Assembly (NCBI GenBank): GCA_039566865.1
Contig: CM076943.1
Span: forward strand, 43,594,663 to 43,658,662
Length of the DNA: 64,000 nt
Reading direction: 5' to 3'
From: Aurelia coerulea
Lineage: Eukaryota > Cnidaria > Scyphozoa > Semaeostomeae > Ulmaridae
Part shown: piece after piece, positions 19,793 through 29,482 of the stretch
Layout of the letters: every line of letters starts with the position of its first letter
Position numbering within the stretch: the stretch's first letter is position 1
Program-made: the position numbers and the translations under genes
The notes under the pieces: generated by a model
Databases searched by the model: none
What the model was told of the DNA's origin: nothing
The model's input: the letters and a program-made list of their open reading frames with translations, nothing else

Positions 19793-20127
19793 CTGCTAGA
19801 ATAATTACAAATAGCAGCGTTGATACCCCAAGCAGACAACTTATCGAGGAGTTGGGCTGGAAGACTATCGTAGAACTCATTGATGTTGAGTCTAAAATGA
19901 TGGTCTTCAAGTCGCTCAATGATTTGGCTCCACAATACCTGTGTAACCTTTTTATTAAAAACTCAACAAGTTCCTCCCGCAGTCTCAGGAATACTGAAAC
20001 TGATTTAAGGTTGCCAAAGAAAAAGTCAACAAATGGGCAAAATGCTTTTCTTTCCGGGGAGCTAAACTATGGAATAGCCTCCCAGCTGAATCTAAGACGG
20101 CATCCTCCCTGAATGGTTTAATAAGTT
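19793..20127 (+). pseudogene. C-terminal tail of outer LINE reverse transcriptase
   Basis: Starts AARIITNSSVDTPSRQLIEE, then LGWKTIVELIDVESKMMVFK, the usual tail of CR1/L2 ORF2. A frameshift near 20040 separates the last segment (FRGAKLWNSLPAESKTA). It continues the frame that stops at 3500. Confidence 0.8.
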
Positions 20128-20329
20128 AATAAAGGGTTAATTTTTCTTTCAATTGTAAATATTGCATAATTGTAAATTGGGTTTTAAAGTTATGGTTTTT
20201 TAGTGATAGGTTATTTTAACTGTATATTGTAATTAAGTTTTTATTGGAGGCCCCCTTGAAAAACAGCTTCTGCTCAAGGGCAACCCTCCTTAAAAGAATG
20301 AAATATGAAATAAATATGAAATATAAGGT

Positions 20330-20734
20330 CAATATCCTTCGACCGGAAAATGAACAAAGCTCCGGCCCCAAACAAGCTATGTGCCTAAAAATGTAAATAA
20401 CTCTGGACGGACATCCCCACAACTACTTTATCAAAAAAAATTGGAAATAACTGAAGTATTTTAGCATCCATTTCAGTTTTAGTGAGGGTACTAGAAAATT
20501 TACCTCAAACGACCGACTTTGTCTCCAGGCGCTAGAAAGCGGTGATCTCTTGGCTGACAAGCATGAAATTGGTTGATTCCCGCATGCTCTGGCAACCAGT
20601 AAGGGTTTGAGCCTTATCTTCTGCAGAGGGCAGATTGCATTCACCGATTACTGATACATTTTCTGTTGAATCTGAAATGATTAGGTACTGGCGGATTTTA
20701 CGGGAGGCTAGCTCAGTTTGGCTTTAAAACTCAC
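20330..20734. other. No recognisable gene
   Basis: Moderately AT-rich, with short frames only and no motif. Confidence 0.5.
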
Positions 20735-21395
20735 TGAAAATCTCATACTGTTAAATGGTGTAGTTTTTTTCTAAAATTATTTCTAATCAAGGTGTTTTGG
20801 TGCTGCGTGTTTCCCTTGCAGAATGCAGAACAGAACAGATTACTTTTCAACTCTTAGAAATATTTCTAAGAACTAACGAATTATACCGTGAGATAGCAAA
20901 ATCATTCCTGGAATCATTCTGAAAAAATCGTACTGTTACATGGTGTAGATTTTTTATAGAATTATTTCTATTCAAGGTGTTTTGGTAGGGAATCGCAGCC
21001 TTGTTGCTGCGTGTTTCCCTTGCAGAATGCAGAACAGAACAGATAATTTTCTGCCCTTAAAAATATTTTCCGAAACTAATGAAATATACCAGAAGATAGC
21101 ATGATCATTTCTTGAATCATCCTGAAAATTTCGTACTGTTACATCGTGTTGATTTTTTTGTAGAATTATTTTTAATCAAGGTGTTTTTGGTAAGAATCGC
21201 GGACTTGTTGCTGGGTGTTTCCCTTGCAGAATGCAGAACAGAACAGATTAATTTTCTGCTCTTAAAAATATTTTCCGGAACTAATGAAATATACCAGGAG
21301 ATAGCATGATCATTTCTTGAATCATTCTGAAAATTTCGTACTGTTACATCGTGTTGATTTTTTTGTAGAATTATTTTTAATCAAGGTGTTTGTTT
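20735..21395 (+). repeat. Tandem repeat, about 205-bp unit, three and a half copies
   Basis: The phrase ATCAAGGTGTTT (or TTCAAGGTGTTT) recurs at about 20787, 20972, 21176 and 21381. Each unit also has GTGTTTCCCTTGCAGAATGC and GAACAGAACAGAT. The first unit lacks about 20 bases. The TTTCCCTTGCAG string resembles a splice acceptor, so the unit may descend from an intron/exon junction. Confidence 0.8.
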
Positions 21396-21849
21396 GGTCG
21401 GGAGTTGTTCGTTGTTTGGTATTCCTTCGGCGGAATGCATATGAAGAGATAGATAAACTTGGAAATATTGTAGGAAATATCATTAAATTCAACTTTTTCG
21501 GTGAAACTGACTTCTGCTTTCCATCTATGTTTGTTTCTTATATGTGAATTAGGCTTGTGACAAAAATTGTACGTGACATAATTTAGTTGACTGAAGTAGC
21601 TTCGAACATTCCGCACAAAAAGCCCATCATTATATTTTCGCTGCGGAGCGCTGCGGTCCCAATCGCTATCTTATAGTGATAAAATCGGTCGCCATCCGTC
21701 TCTGAACCTGAACCTGAATTTTTCAGGACGTCGATACTCGAAATGCAAAGATTTCTGTGTTAGCTGTCTTTAGTTTTTTTCGTAGAAACTAAGTCTACAG
21801 AAAGAAATCAGATTCCTTTAAAACCGTAGAGAGAATGACTGGGTATAAT
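21396..21849. other. No recognisable gene
   Basis: Follows the 205-bp array directly. Short frames only, with no motif. Confidence 0.45.
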
Positions 21850-22260
21850 TCGGGTAAGGGATGCCTTTTGAGCCAAGCAGAGGATGCTTCTTCAAAAAAT
21901 TTCTTCGTGCTCCAATTTATGGGATAACTGTCACAAAACTATCAAAGTTCCCTTGTTGCTAATGGCAAGCATGATATTGGGAAATGCATTCTAAGCAAAA
22001 AGTAGAGACTGTTTCTTCGAAAATTTTCATCGCGCTCCGATTTTTAGGATAACTATTACAAAACTATCAAGGTTTCCTCGCTGCTAATGGCAAGCATGAT
22101 ATTGGAAGATGCATTCTAAGCCACAGTAAAGGATGTTTCTTCGAAAATTTTCATCATGCTCCGATTTATAGGATAACTGTCACAAAACTACCAAGGTTTC
22201 CTCGCTGCTAATGGCAAGCATGATATTGGGAGATGCATTCTAAGCCAAAGTAAAGGGTGT
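21850..22260 (+). repeat. Tandem repeat, about 124-bp unit, shared with a hAT element
   Basis: GCAAGCATGATATTGG recurs at about 21967, 22091 and 22214. Each is followed by ATGCATTCTAAGC and TAGGATAACT. The same unit forms an array inside the hAT element at 39036-40248, including its GTGGCCCCAA junction, so this is probably a decayed copy of that element's interior. Confidence 0.75.
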
Positions 22261-22321
22261 GGCCCCAAACAATTTTCCTGGCCCCCAGGCCCCTGCATTT
22301 CCCTGCCTCCCTCTTAACATA

Positions 22322-22708
22322 CCAAGGCCACGCCCACGGGGGGGGGGGGGGTTCTTCCATAGTAAAGGGGATGTGCCGCGAGCAAGGGTAACTTTTTCGG
22401 ACTTCTACTCTAGCCAAGGGCATACTTTTTGCAATTTTGGTTTTTGACAATATTGGTCTAGCGAACGGTCAGGATATCATATTTGGCACAAATTTGACAA
22501 TATTGGTCGAGAAAATGGTCAAAATTGGTCTAGCCAAGGGTACCATTTCCATAAAAATTGGTTAAAACAATTGTCAAATTGGTCTAGCCAAGGGTACCAT
22601 TATCGTAAAATTAGTCTAGCCAACGGTACCCTTTTGAAGATGCTCACGGCAGACCCCTACCCAAAATTTGGCCAAGAACCCCCCCCCCCCCCTTCCGTGG
22701 CCACGCAA
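22322..22708. mobile_element. Miniature element with repeated TGGTCTAGCCAAGGGT motif
   Basis: Inverted ends read GGCCACGCCCACGGGGG and, on the right, CCCCCTTCCGTGGCCACG. The interior repeats TGGTCTAGCCAAGGGT or close variants at least five times, separated by AT-rich spacers. The same interior is found in the foldback complex at 54.7 kb and its two copies. No duplication is clear. Confidence 0.6.
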
Positions 22709-22860
22709 CTTCTTGATTCCATATGAGCAAGCTTGCATGCCTAAACACGTGGCTATTCCTTGAAGCTTTGACTGGATCATTCCGGGCAGATGGCTTGCTC
22801 ATCTAAGATGCTAGCCAAGGCAGGGCATTTTTTAAGGATTTTTGAGTGGTGGGGCATTTT

Positions 22861-23102
22861 TGTAGCAGGACTACAAGATGCGTTATACTTCCCTTTGTTT
22901 GCACATGATTAGCATAATTAGCATATGTAGATTTGTAGATTACGTAGTTCCGTTTGCACTGTAATATAACTTGTTGATTTTGGAATATTGATTAGTCAGT
23001 CTTGCACCTCAATCCGAGTCACACGTCAATCGTCTTCGCTCTCATAGATCTACTCAAAGTAACAGGGAACATTGTCTCCCAACTTCAAGCCCTGTTATAG
23101 CT
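22861..23102 (+). repeat. 5' LTR
   Basis: 242 bp, begins TGTAGCAGG and ends near CCTGTTATAGCT. Nearly identical to 24225-24466. Confidence 0.75.
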
Positions 23103-23225
23103 GGTGGAAGACCCGTTTAAAAGATCGTCTAGTTCGGTAGCCATTCACAGAATCGTCGCTAAAGCCAAGCACATATACCATATTTATTCACAGACACAGA
23201 AAAGCAGAAAAGAAATCATATCGCC

Positions 23226-24158
23226 ATGGGGATTTTGTTTCATCACTGTTCCTACTGCAAAGGAAGAGGTCATTTTAATTCGAATTGTCTGAAACGTCTT
23301 ACGAAGGACTGTTCCAACAACATTTGCCGTGACTATAACAGATTCGAACACACAGCTTGTTGTACCACCAATGGATCATGCGTCTATAATCGCCAGCACG
23401 TTTGCATTTTCTGCAATTCAAGTGAATGCAAAGCTTACAAACACATTCATCCAAAGCACATCCAGATCGCTCAGCAGAAACTATCAGAAAGAAGTGCTGT
23501 CATCTTGGAGAACTTGGAAAATCTATCAAACTTGGTCAGTGGCCTGAAGAAAAAGCTGGATGCCATGACAAAGGATAGCGTGCAGGAAAATTTCACCAAT
23601 GCAAATGCCTCTGGCAAGATTTCAGAACTGCCAACACAACAACAACACGAAGAAATTGAAGAAAGCATGACGTCAAACACATCCGAAGCAAGCAATGTGC
23701 CCAATATCCTGAAGAATAATGGCTCATTAGCTATTCCAGTGATTTCCGCACAACGTCAAATCATGATGGGAATATCACCAAGCTTCCCTTTGTCGGCAGT
23801 TTCCCTGAAGCATGCAAATGAAATTGCAATATCGCCAAAAACGTCGATTGTTCCATTGGAAGCTGAAAATGTATACTTTACCGCAGCTGACTCAACATCA
23901 TTGAAACCCTGTGGTGTACTGAATGTCCCAGTCACATTTGAGAACACGAAGACATTTTGCTTTCAGATGGTCGTTATTCCAAATCTCACCCATGACCTAA
24001 TTTTTGGGGAAAACCATCTCCGCAAAACCGATGCCGAAATTCATCATGCAAAGCTCAAAATATCTTTTAGAGATCCCACAATGAACTTTGAAACGAACTG
24101 TCACCTCGTTCCGTCGAACTTTATTTACGCGTTAACGTCACTTGTGGACATAACGTGA
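23226..24158 (+). CDS. Gag-protease-like protein of small LTR element
   Basis: The 310-residue frame begins with a CCHC zinc knuckle (C8, C11, H16, C21; C-x2-C-x4-H-x4-C). A second Cys-rich stretch (C29, C34, C45, C46, C52, C60, C63, C68) follows, of a kind seen in some retroelement Gag proteins. A Gln/Glu-rich linker comes next (about 85-160). The C-terminal about 110 residues look like a retropepsin-type fold without an obvious D-S/T-G (VPVTFENTKTFCFQMVVIPN and HDLIFGENHLRKTDAEIHH, like the second strand pair of retropepsins). No RT follows; the frame ends at 24158, 66 bases before the 3' LTR. An upstream frame at 23104 overlaps out of frame. Loss of the catalytic Asp would make the protease inactive; this needs an alignment. 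Confidence 0.6.
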   Translation: MGILFHHCSYCKGRGHFNSNCLKRLTKDCSNNICRDYNRFEHTACCTTNGSCVYNRQHVCIFCNSSECKAYKHIHPKHIQIAQQKLSERSAVILENLENLSNLVSGLKKKLDAMTKDSVQENFTNANASGKISELPTQQQHEEIEESMTSNTSEASNVPNILKNNGSLAIPVISAQRQIMMGISPSFPLSAVSLKHANEIAISPKTSIVPLEAENVYFTAADSTSLKPCGVLNVPVTFENTKTFCFQMVVIPNLTHDLIFGENHLRKTDAEIHHAKLKISFRDPTMNFETNCHLVPSNFIYALTSLVDIT

Positions 24159-24224
24159 TATCGGACATGTCGAAAAAAAAAGAAACTCGCTTGATATTTC
24201 TTTTTTTATTTAGGAGGGATAGAC

Positions 24225-24466
24225 TGTAGCAGGACTACACAATGCGTTATACTTCCCTTTGTTTGCACATGATTAGCATAATTAGCATATGTAGATTTGT
24301 AGATTACGTAGTTCCGTTTGCACTGTAATATAACTTGTTGATTTTGGAATATTGATTAGTCAGTCTTGCACCTCAATCCGAGTCACACGTCAATCGTCTT
24401 CGCTCTCATAGATCTACTCAAAGTAACAGGGAACATTGTCTCCCAACTTCAAGCCCTGTTATAGCT
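24225..24466 (+). repeat. 3' LTR
   Basis: 242 bp, nearly identical to 22861-23102. A purine-rich tract precedes it. Confidence 0.75.
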
Positions 24467-24880
24467 CTAAGTCTTGGGGGCCCGAATAAGATAACAAACG
24501 AGACTAACGAGACTTGGAGCAAGTCTGGGGTGTTGCTTGCACTTGCAGCAGTGAGAATATTCTGTTTCTATTCGCCAGCACATTTGCATTATGTTTGTTC
24601 GTTTGAAAGGGCCCCACAGTGGCCTGAGAATTTGGGGTAAAAGAAGCATTTTGCTCGTCAGTGGTGGGGGAAGTCGTAGGGCCTGGTGGGGCACTTCTCC
24701 CACCACTGAGTATGTTAAAAAATGCCCTGAGCCAAGGACAACTTGAAGACTGTTTGTTTAATTCCGTTTGGATCGTTGGGAAAACACTATGTCTGTTATA
24801 GTTGTATTTTCGGTAAATTATGGCAGATAGGAAAACTTTATTTTTCATACATTTGCAACAACATTTATTTCACAAAAATC
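24467..24880. other. Flank with a CAGTGGTGGG hairpin
   Basis: A hairpin at about 24657-24710 has CAGTGGTGGGGGAAGT facing ACTTCTCCCACCACTG. Sequence after it (TTAAAAAATGCCCTGAGCCA) is roughly the inverse of 22810-22856 left of the LTR element. The LTR element may therefore sit inside an older inverted-repeat element. No gene. Confidence 0.4.
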
Positions 24881-24929
24881 AGTCTCACGTGGCAGAAGCT
24901 CGGTCCTTTGAACACACACCTCCCTCAAA

Positions 24930-25310
24930 AAAATTTGCATTTGCGCCCCTGTTCGAAGCAAATCAAAACCATAACGGTCCTTGGTGATATTCAGGCTGTC
25001 CCTATCAAGTTGAACGTTAACAATTCTAAGTGGTTGTTTTGACCCATTTATAAACCTCTTTGCCAAAACGAGGCTTACTTCTTAGGTGAAATCCAAAAGG
25101 TTGTTGACTTTTGTGCTAAATCAGTACAAAACATACTTCTTTTTGGGGATTTCAATGTGGATGTAACTCTAATTTAACTCTAATTAGTTTGGATGTAAAA
25201 CTAATTTAACTCTGTCTTCTTTTATTGATAGTCATGGTTTGTTTAGTATGATTAGAACACCTTCCTGTTTTAAATCCACACAGGGGAGATGTATTGACGA
25301 GGCTCTGATA
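24930..25310 (+). pseudogene. LINE AP-endonuclease fragment
   Basis: Translated pieces read IQAVPIKLNVNNSKWLF, then after a stop PIYKPLCQNEAYFLGEI and NILLFGDFNVDV. The GDFN motif is the conserved endonuclease motif of CR1/L2/Jockey LINEs. Downstream FIDSHGLFSMIRTP and GRCIDEALI fit the end of the domain. Stops and frameshifts make it a pseudogene. Confidence 0.75.
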
Positions 25311-25739
25311 GGGGTTTTTGGGAGGAAGGCAGCATGGCCTAAAAAGGGCCGGGAGCAAGGCAGCTTGACTAGAAAATACGGAAGCTAGGGAGCACCGGGG
25401 GAGCACATGAATTTCTGGAGAATGCACTTCAAAAATGTTATGCCTTTCATTGAAGTCTCTTGCCTTCTCTAGTGACTGTATAATACTGTGATGGTCTATT
25501 TTGAACTGCCAAGACAACCTCAAATGCAATTAATATGTACTTTTTAAGTACCCACAAAAATGGGAATCTTACGACAAAAGTACCGTTCTATGCCAAAGTA
25601 ATGACGTAGCCTTGACGAAATTTTATGAGGGCCTTTGCCCCAGACCCCAATTTTTGCTGCAGTGCTCTTAAAGGTCCGTTCAAAACCCCAAGGAGGTACT
25701 GACTTTTTTACGAGGCTGGTTTAAAATGTACGAGAAATT

Positions 25740-25925
25740 CATGTATGACCGGTTTTAGCAGAAGTGCATTGAGTTCATTTACAGCTACCTCAATGAAAGA
25801 AAACAGAGGGTCAAGGTAAATGGATCATTCAGTGCATGGAAAGAATCAACGAAAGGTGTTCCGCAAGGTTCAGTCTTGGGACCACTTCTATTCAATATAT
25901 TTATTAATGTCATTTTTGACTCATG
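25740..25925 (+). pseudogene. LINE reverse transcriptase fragment (middle)
   Basis: One frame reads [20 protein letters not shown] then [18 protein letters not shown], the RT segment before the catalytic YADD box. It stops abruptly near 25920 at an insertion and resumes near 27815. Confidence 0.8.
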
Positions 25926-27814
25926 GTAGTGAAGTCATAGGGGTGGTGGGCATTTTCCTGTTTACAAAATCTTTTATGTCATGGGGTGAAGGACGTGATG
26001 CAGTCCACATCAAGCCTTGCAACAACGCGAGGTCAAAGCTTGTCGTTCAGCGGAGGCCCTCCTGAGGTGTATAACATCTTAAAGGTCAAACGCTGCAGCG
26101 GTTTGAGCACGCGCGGCCACTCTACGGAAAGAACGAATCATGGTCGCGGAGCCTGCGCACTCAAAATGCTGGATGAAAAACTGCATTCAACGAGCAAAGA
26201 AAGGTATGTCTCTCATCTTTGATCAAGAAGTTTATCAACTTACTTTTTCGTAGCTGCTTAAAATCAATTTTCAATTCAAGCCTTGCATTTTTTAACTTTC
26301 TGTGCATTTTATTTGAACCATAGCCGATTTTGCTTCAAAAGTAGGCCTAGACTTTTAATTTGTTCAGCAATAGTCTGAATAAATGTTTTGTTCGGACTAG
26401 ACCTCTAAGTTGACTTGTGCAAAGCACATTGATCTTGAGGTTTGCGCTAAATTGTGAATGATAAACTTCTGGAAAATAGAGGGACTGCAGCTGAGAACAG
26501 GCCGAGATTGGAAACTATAATGTGTGTGGCATGGCAGCCACCTTGCTCGCCTGTGTTGATGCATCATTTCACAGAATGAGATTGGTTGCTAAGGGAAACT
26601 TCTCCAACAAAATGAACTCTTTGAGTGCAGTAATTAGCTCAATGACGTTCCCATCAAAATTATTTCAAAAAGCTCTTTGTTAGCATTTTTTCAAGATTAT
26701 TGTTAGTTTTCTAAGAACTTTTAGGCAGCTGATCAGTCAAGTAGAACAACAATTGAAGAGTTTTCAAGAAACCAATAAAATTTCCCACCCAGTACTGAAA
26801 GTCTCTTTTAGCTTTCAGTAAACAGTTGAAATTAGCAGATCATGGGTGCCAAAGGTTTTTGCAGTTTCTCCGCATCCTTCTTAAATGTTCGTTGTATTCA
26901 TTGATAGGTAACTTCCCAAGCATTTCGTGAGTTTCACCAGAATACAGCGCCAGTATGCGAATTACCTTCTCAGACAAAAAAACAAGTTTCTTGAGCAATA
27001 TCCAAGTTCTCAGCCCGTTCTCAGTCGAGGTTCTTACTGGTTTAGTTCTTAGTTGAATTCTTGAAAAGAGTTTCTTGTTAACAATAGCACTGTTTAATCA
27101 TGCTGAAAACGGATTACACGTTTTTTTTATAAGAAACTGGTTTATAAGAAACTAGTACTACGATGACCAAAAATTTAAGAAACTCTGGTACTACGCTCAA
27201 GAACAGTTAAGAAACTCTAAAACGTTATATCTGTATATCTCTCTTATTCTATGTCTCTCTAACAAAGGTACATTCGTCTTTTCTTGACTTTTAACTGCAA
27301 AATTGGTAAATTTTTGCCTTGATGTGCATGGCTTCTTCTTGATGACAATGTCAATGCAAAATGGAAGCCCTCTCTCGAGAAGAAGGCTCAACTTCGAACA
27401 ATACCGCAATTTTAGGCCCAAAAAAATAAGAAACTAATTAAGAAAATTTTACTACTAAAACACCGAAATTTTCATGCGAAATTAAGAAACTTTTAGTACT
27501 AAGTGCTGATCCAAGTTTCTTATAATAAAAAAAACGTGTATTTCGTGATTAATTTGATTGCTTGTGTGTTTAATTAGATTGTTTGTTCTCCACTGAAAAA
27601 TCTTCAAGCAAAGACTAAACATTTCCTGCACGCCAATTTTTGATGGTTGCTTCCTCAGACTGCATTCTGTAACGTAACATTACAGCATATTTACTCATAT
27701 TTCGAGGAAGGTGCAATAAAATTGCACTGATCTTCCTTTGCATTCTCATGGCATAATTTGGAAAATTTCACAATAAAAATCATTAAGCCCGTGAGTCTAA
27801 GGTCCTTTGATCTT
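25926..27814. other. About 1.9-kb insertion inside the LINE
   Basis: Splits the RT between FNIFIN and NDTEVGNYADDTT. It contains a GC-richer segment (25980-26215) ending in AAAGAAAG|GTATGT, which resembles a first exon with a splice donor (short frame from an ATGGTCGCGG start at about 26140). It also contains a complete miniature at 27117-27538. The remaining sequence (26230-27110) shows nothing recognisable. The ends of the insertion are not resolved. Confidence 0.45.
27117..27538 (+). mobile_element. TA-flanked miniature with AAGAAACT direct repeats
   Basis: Ends are CACGTTTTTTTTATAAG and, inverted, CACGTTTTTTTTATTATAAG, flanked by TA (27115-27116, 27539-27540). At least six AAGAAACT words lie in the same orientation inside. 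Other copies are at 42323-42710, 31923-32270 and 49903-50208. TA flanks suggest a Tc1/mariner-type mechanism, inferred. Confidence 0.72.
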
Positions 27815-27975
27815 CTTGATGAATGACACTGAGGTCGGCAATTATGCGGATGATACGACTATCTTTGCGTGCGATTCTGATGTAAATGAAGTTCAATATA
27901 AGTTAGAGGCAGATGCTAGCCACCTGTCCAAGTGGTTTGTTGATACCCTTTTAAAGCTAAACTAGAAATATTTTT
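27815..27975 (+). pseudogene. LINE reverse transcriptase fragment (YADD)
   Basis: Reads NDTEVGNYADDTTIFACDSD then LEADASHLSKWFVD. This is the catalytic YADD box and the following helix. It ends at another insertion (about 27975-28620). Confidence 0.8.
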
Positions 27976-28619
27976 CATTAGTGAGTGCTGCGTACTGGTC
28001 GTTGGCTTTGGGCTGTGCTAAAAATTGTTGTTGGTGGAGCGTGCATGAAGAATTTGAATCTATTACTCTACCAGGGGAGTCAGAATGAGGCCGACTCTGC
28101 ATTAAAGGTTGGGTCTGGGGCATAGCCCCAGAAAATTCCTTGTTAACTACGCCCTTGAGACGGTGGAAAAATGAGGGGACGCCGTTTTGATTTGTGAAGC
28201 TGAATCAAAACATTCTCCAACCAAACTTGAGGACACATGCAAGGTATGCAGGTTGCAAAGGCCCCTTTGAAAATTGGAGAAAGGGAAATATCAATTTTTG
28301 GACCCTATGACCTATGCTATGACTTTGTCTATGTTGAAAGCTCTATTCAGTTAGAGCTTGGTGCAGTGATTTGTTTTGTTATCAGAAAGAAAAACCTGTT
28401 CTCATGCATAATGAAAGGAAGCTTGGCATAGAAAAAATATAATACGTCGTATTGGCATTCTAAGACCAGTCTAAATTTAGGAACAATGCCAATTCAAAAG
28501 CCGCTACGCCGCTGACCGCAGTGACTGGGCATAAATTGTTGAAAACAGACAGAAAAACATACAAGCATCGAGAATCGATCACGCCTAGCGAAGCCACTGC
28601 GCAAGAATAGGTGGCTGCT

Positions 28620-29314
28620 TCGCAGCAATGATGCAAAGTGTCATTTTATGTTGTTCGCAAGTAAGTCGCCTGACACTTCAGTGAACATTGGCACATCCTT
28701 TATAGAACAATCTGACAAAGGGAAGCTCCTTGGTATAACACTTGATAAAAACTTAGACTTCAAGTGTCACGTTGAAAATATATGCAAAAAAGCTGGCCAG
28801 AAGCTTCATTCGCCTGCACGAGTTGCAAAATTCATGGACCAGGAGAAATTGCAGACAGTGATGAATGCTTTTATATTGTCTCAATTTAGCTATTGTCCTG
28901 TAATTTGGATGTTCCATGATAGAAACCTGAACAACAAAACAAACAAAAACAAACAAACAAACAAAATCCACGAAAGAGCATTAAGAATCGCTTACAAGGA
29001 TACGTCATCAAATTTTTGAAGAATTGTTGATAAAGGCAGCCTCAGTCACCATTCACCAAAGAAATATACAGTTTCTAACTACAGAAATTTATAAGACCAA
29101 ACATGATCTTAATCCTAAATTCATGGGTGAAATCTTCGTCGAGAAGAACATCTCATATAGCCTGAGATGTAAATACCACCTGTCAGTACCAATTCCACGC
29201 ACAAATGCGTATGGTATAGAGACAATCAGGTACACTGGACACAAACTCTGGCAATCGTTGCCACTAGAAATAAAAAAGTCTCGTACCTTGACAGAATTTA
29301 AGAGGAAAATATAA
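28620..29314 (+). pseudogene. LINE reverse transcriptase C-terminal piece
   Basis: Resumes with NDAKCHFMLFASKSPDTSVN, KGKLLGITLDKNLDFKCHV and AFILSQFSYCPVIWMFHDR. An expanded AAAC-type microsatellite near 28935-28968 interrupts it. The frame changes at about 29020, continuing with EELLIKAASVTIHQRNIQFL and ending HKLWQSLPLEIKKSRTLTEF. This is the typical post-RT order of CR1/L2 elements. Confidence 0.82.
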
Positions 29315-29482
29315 AAAACATCATTTCAGCGATTGCAACTGTAGATTGTGCAAGTGTAAATGTGTAAATAATTTAGGATTTTTATAAAAACATGTAAATA
29401 GGACTATTCAGTTTTCACTTTTGTTAAATGGTTGGACTTAAGATAACTCTGCTTTCCGCTCTAGTGCACAGCGAGATGCCGT

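Larger units (their letters stand above)
3100..20325 (+). mobile_element. Outer CR1/L2-like LINE remnant, split by younger LINE
   Basis: Two separated pieces join into one non-LTR retrotransposon C-terminal region. The left piece (about 3130-3500) reads KVSRAIGFLRHAKSFLP and, after a hAT miniature, an SLKTLYTGIGEPHFGYCCSV-type segment followed by INQLQKLQNR. The right piece resumes at 19793 with AARIITNSSVDTPSRQLIEE and runs to about 20110 with a frameshift. This order is the usual post-RT region of CR1/L2 elements. The tail is AT-rich and ends near 20325 in a short GAAATAAATAT-type repeat, as in that clade. The 5' end is lost. It is the oldest layer of the nest and is not functional. Confidence 0.75.
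22861..24466 (+). mobile_element. Small non-autonomous LTR retrotransposon
   Basis: Two direct repeats of 242 bp (22861-23102 and 24225-24466) begin TGTAGCAGGACTACA. By eye they differ only at two adjacent bases near the start (AAGATG against ACAATG). The internal region has one ORF, Gag-protease-like, and no reverse transcriptase or integrase. A purine-rich AGGAGGGATAGA lies just before the 3' repeat. A clear target duplication and a standard primer-binding site are not visible, and the repeats do not end in CA. Near-identical repeats indicate recent insertion, so it must rely on enzymes supplied in trans. Confidence 0.72.
24880..29420 (+). mobile_element. Third CR1/L2-like LINE, in colinear pieces
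   Basis: Endonuclease, RT and C-terminal pieces occur in the correct order on the plus strand at 24930-25310, 25740-25925, 27815-27975 and 28620-29314. They are separated by unrelated insertions of about 0.4, 1.9 and 0.65 kb. The last piece is followed by an AT-rich 3' UTR (TGTAAATAGG near 29396). Frameshifts and stops are present in all pieces, so it is a fossil. Confidence 0.75.
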
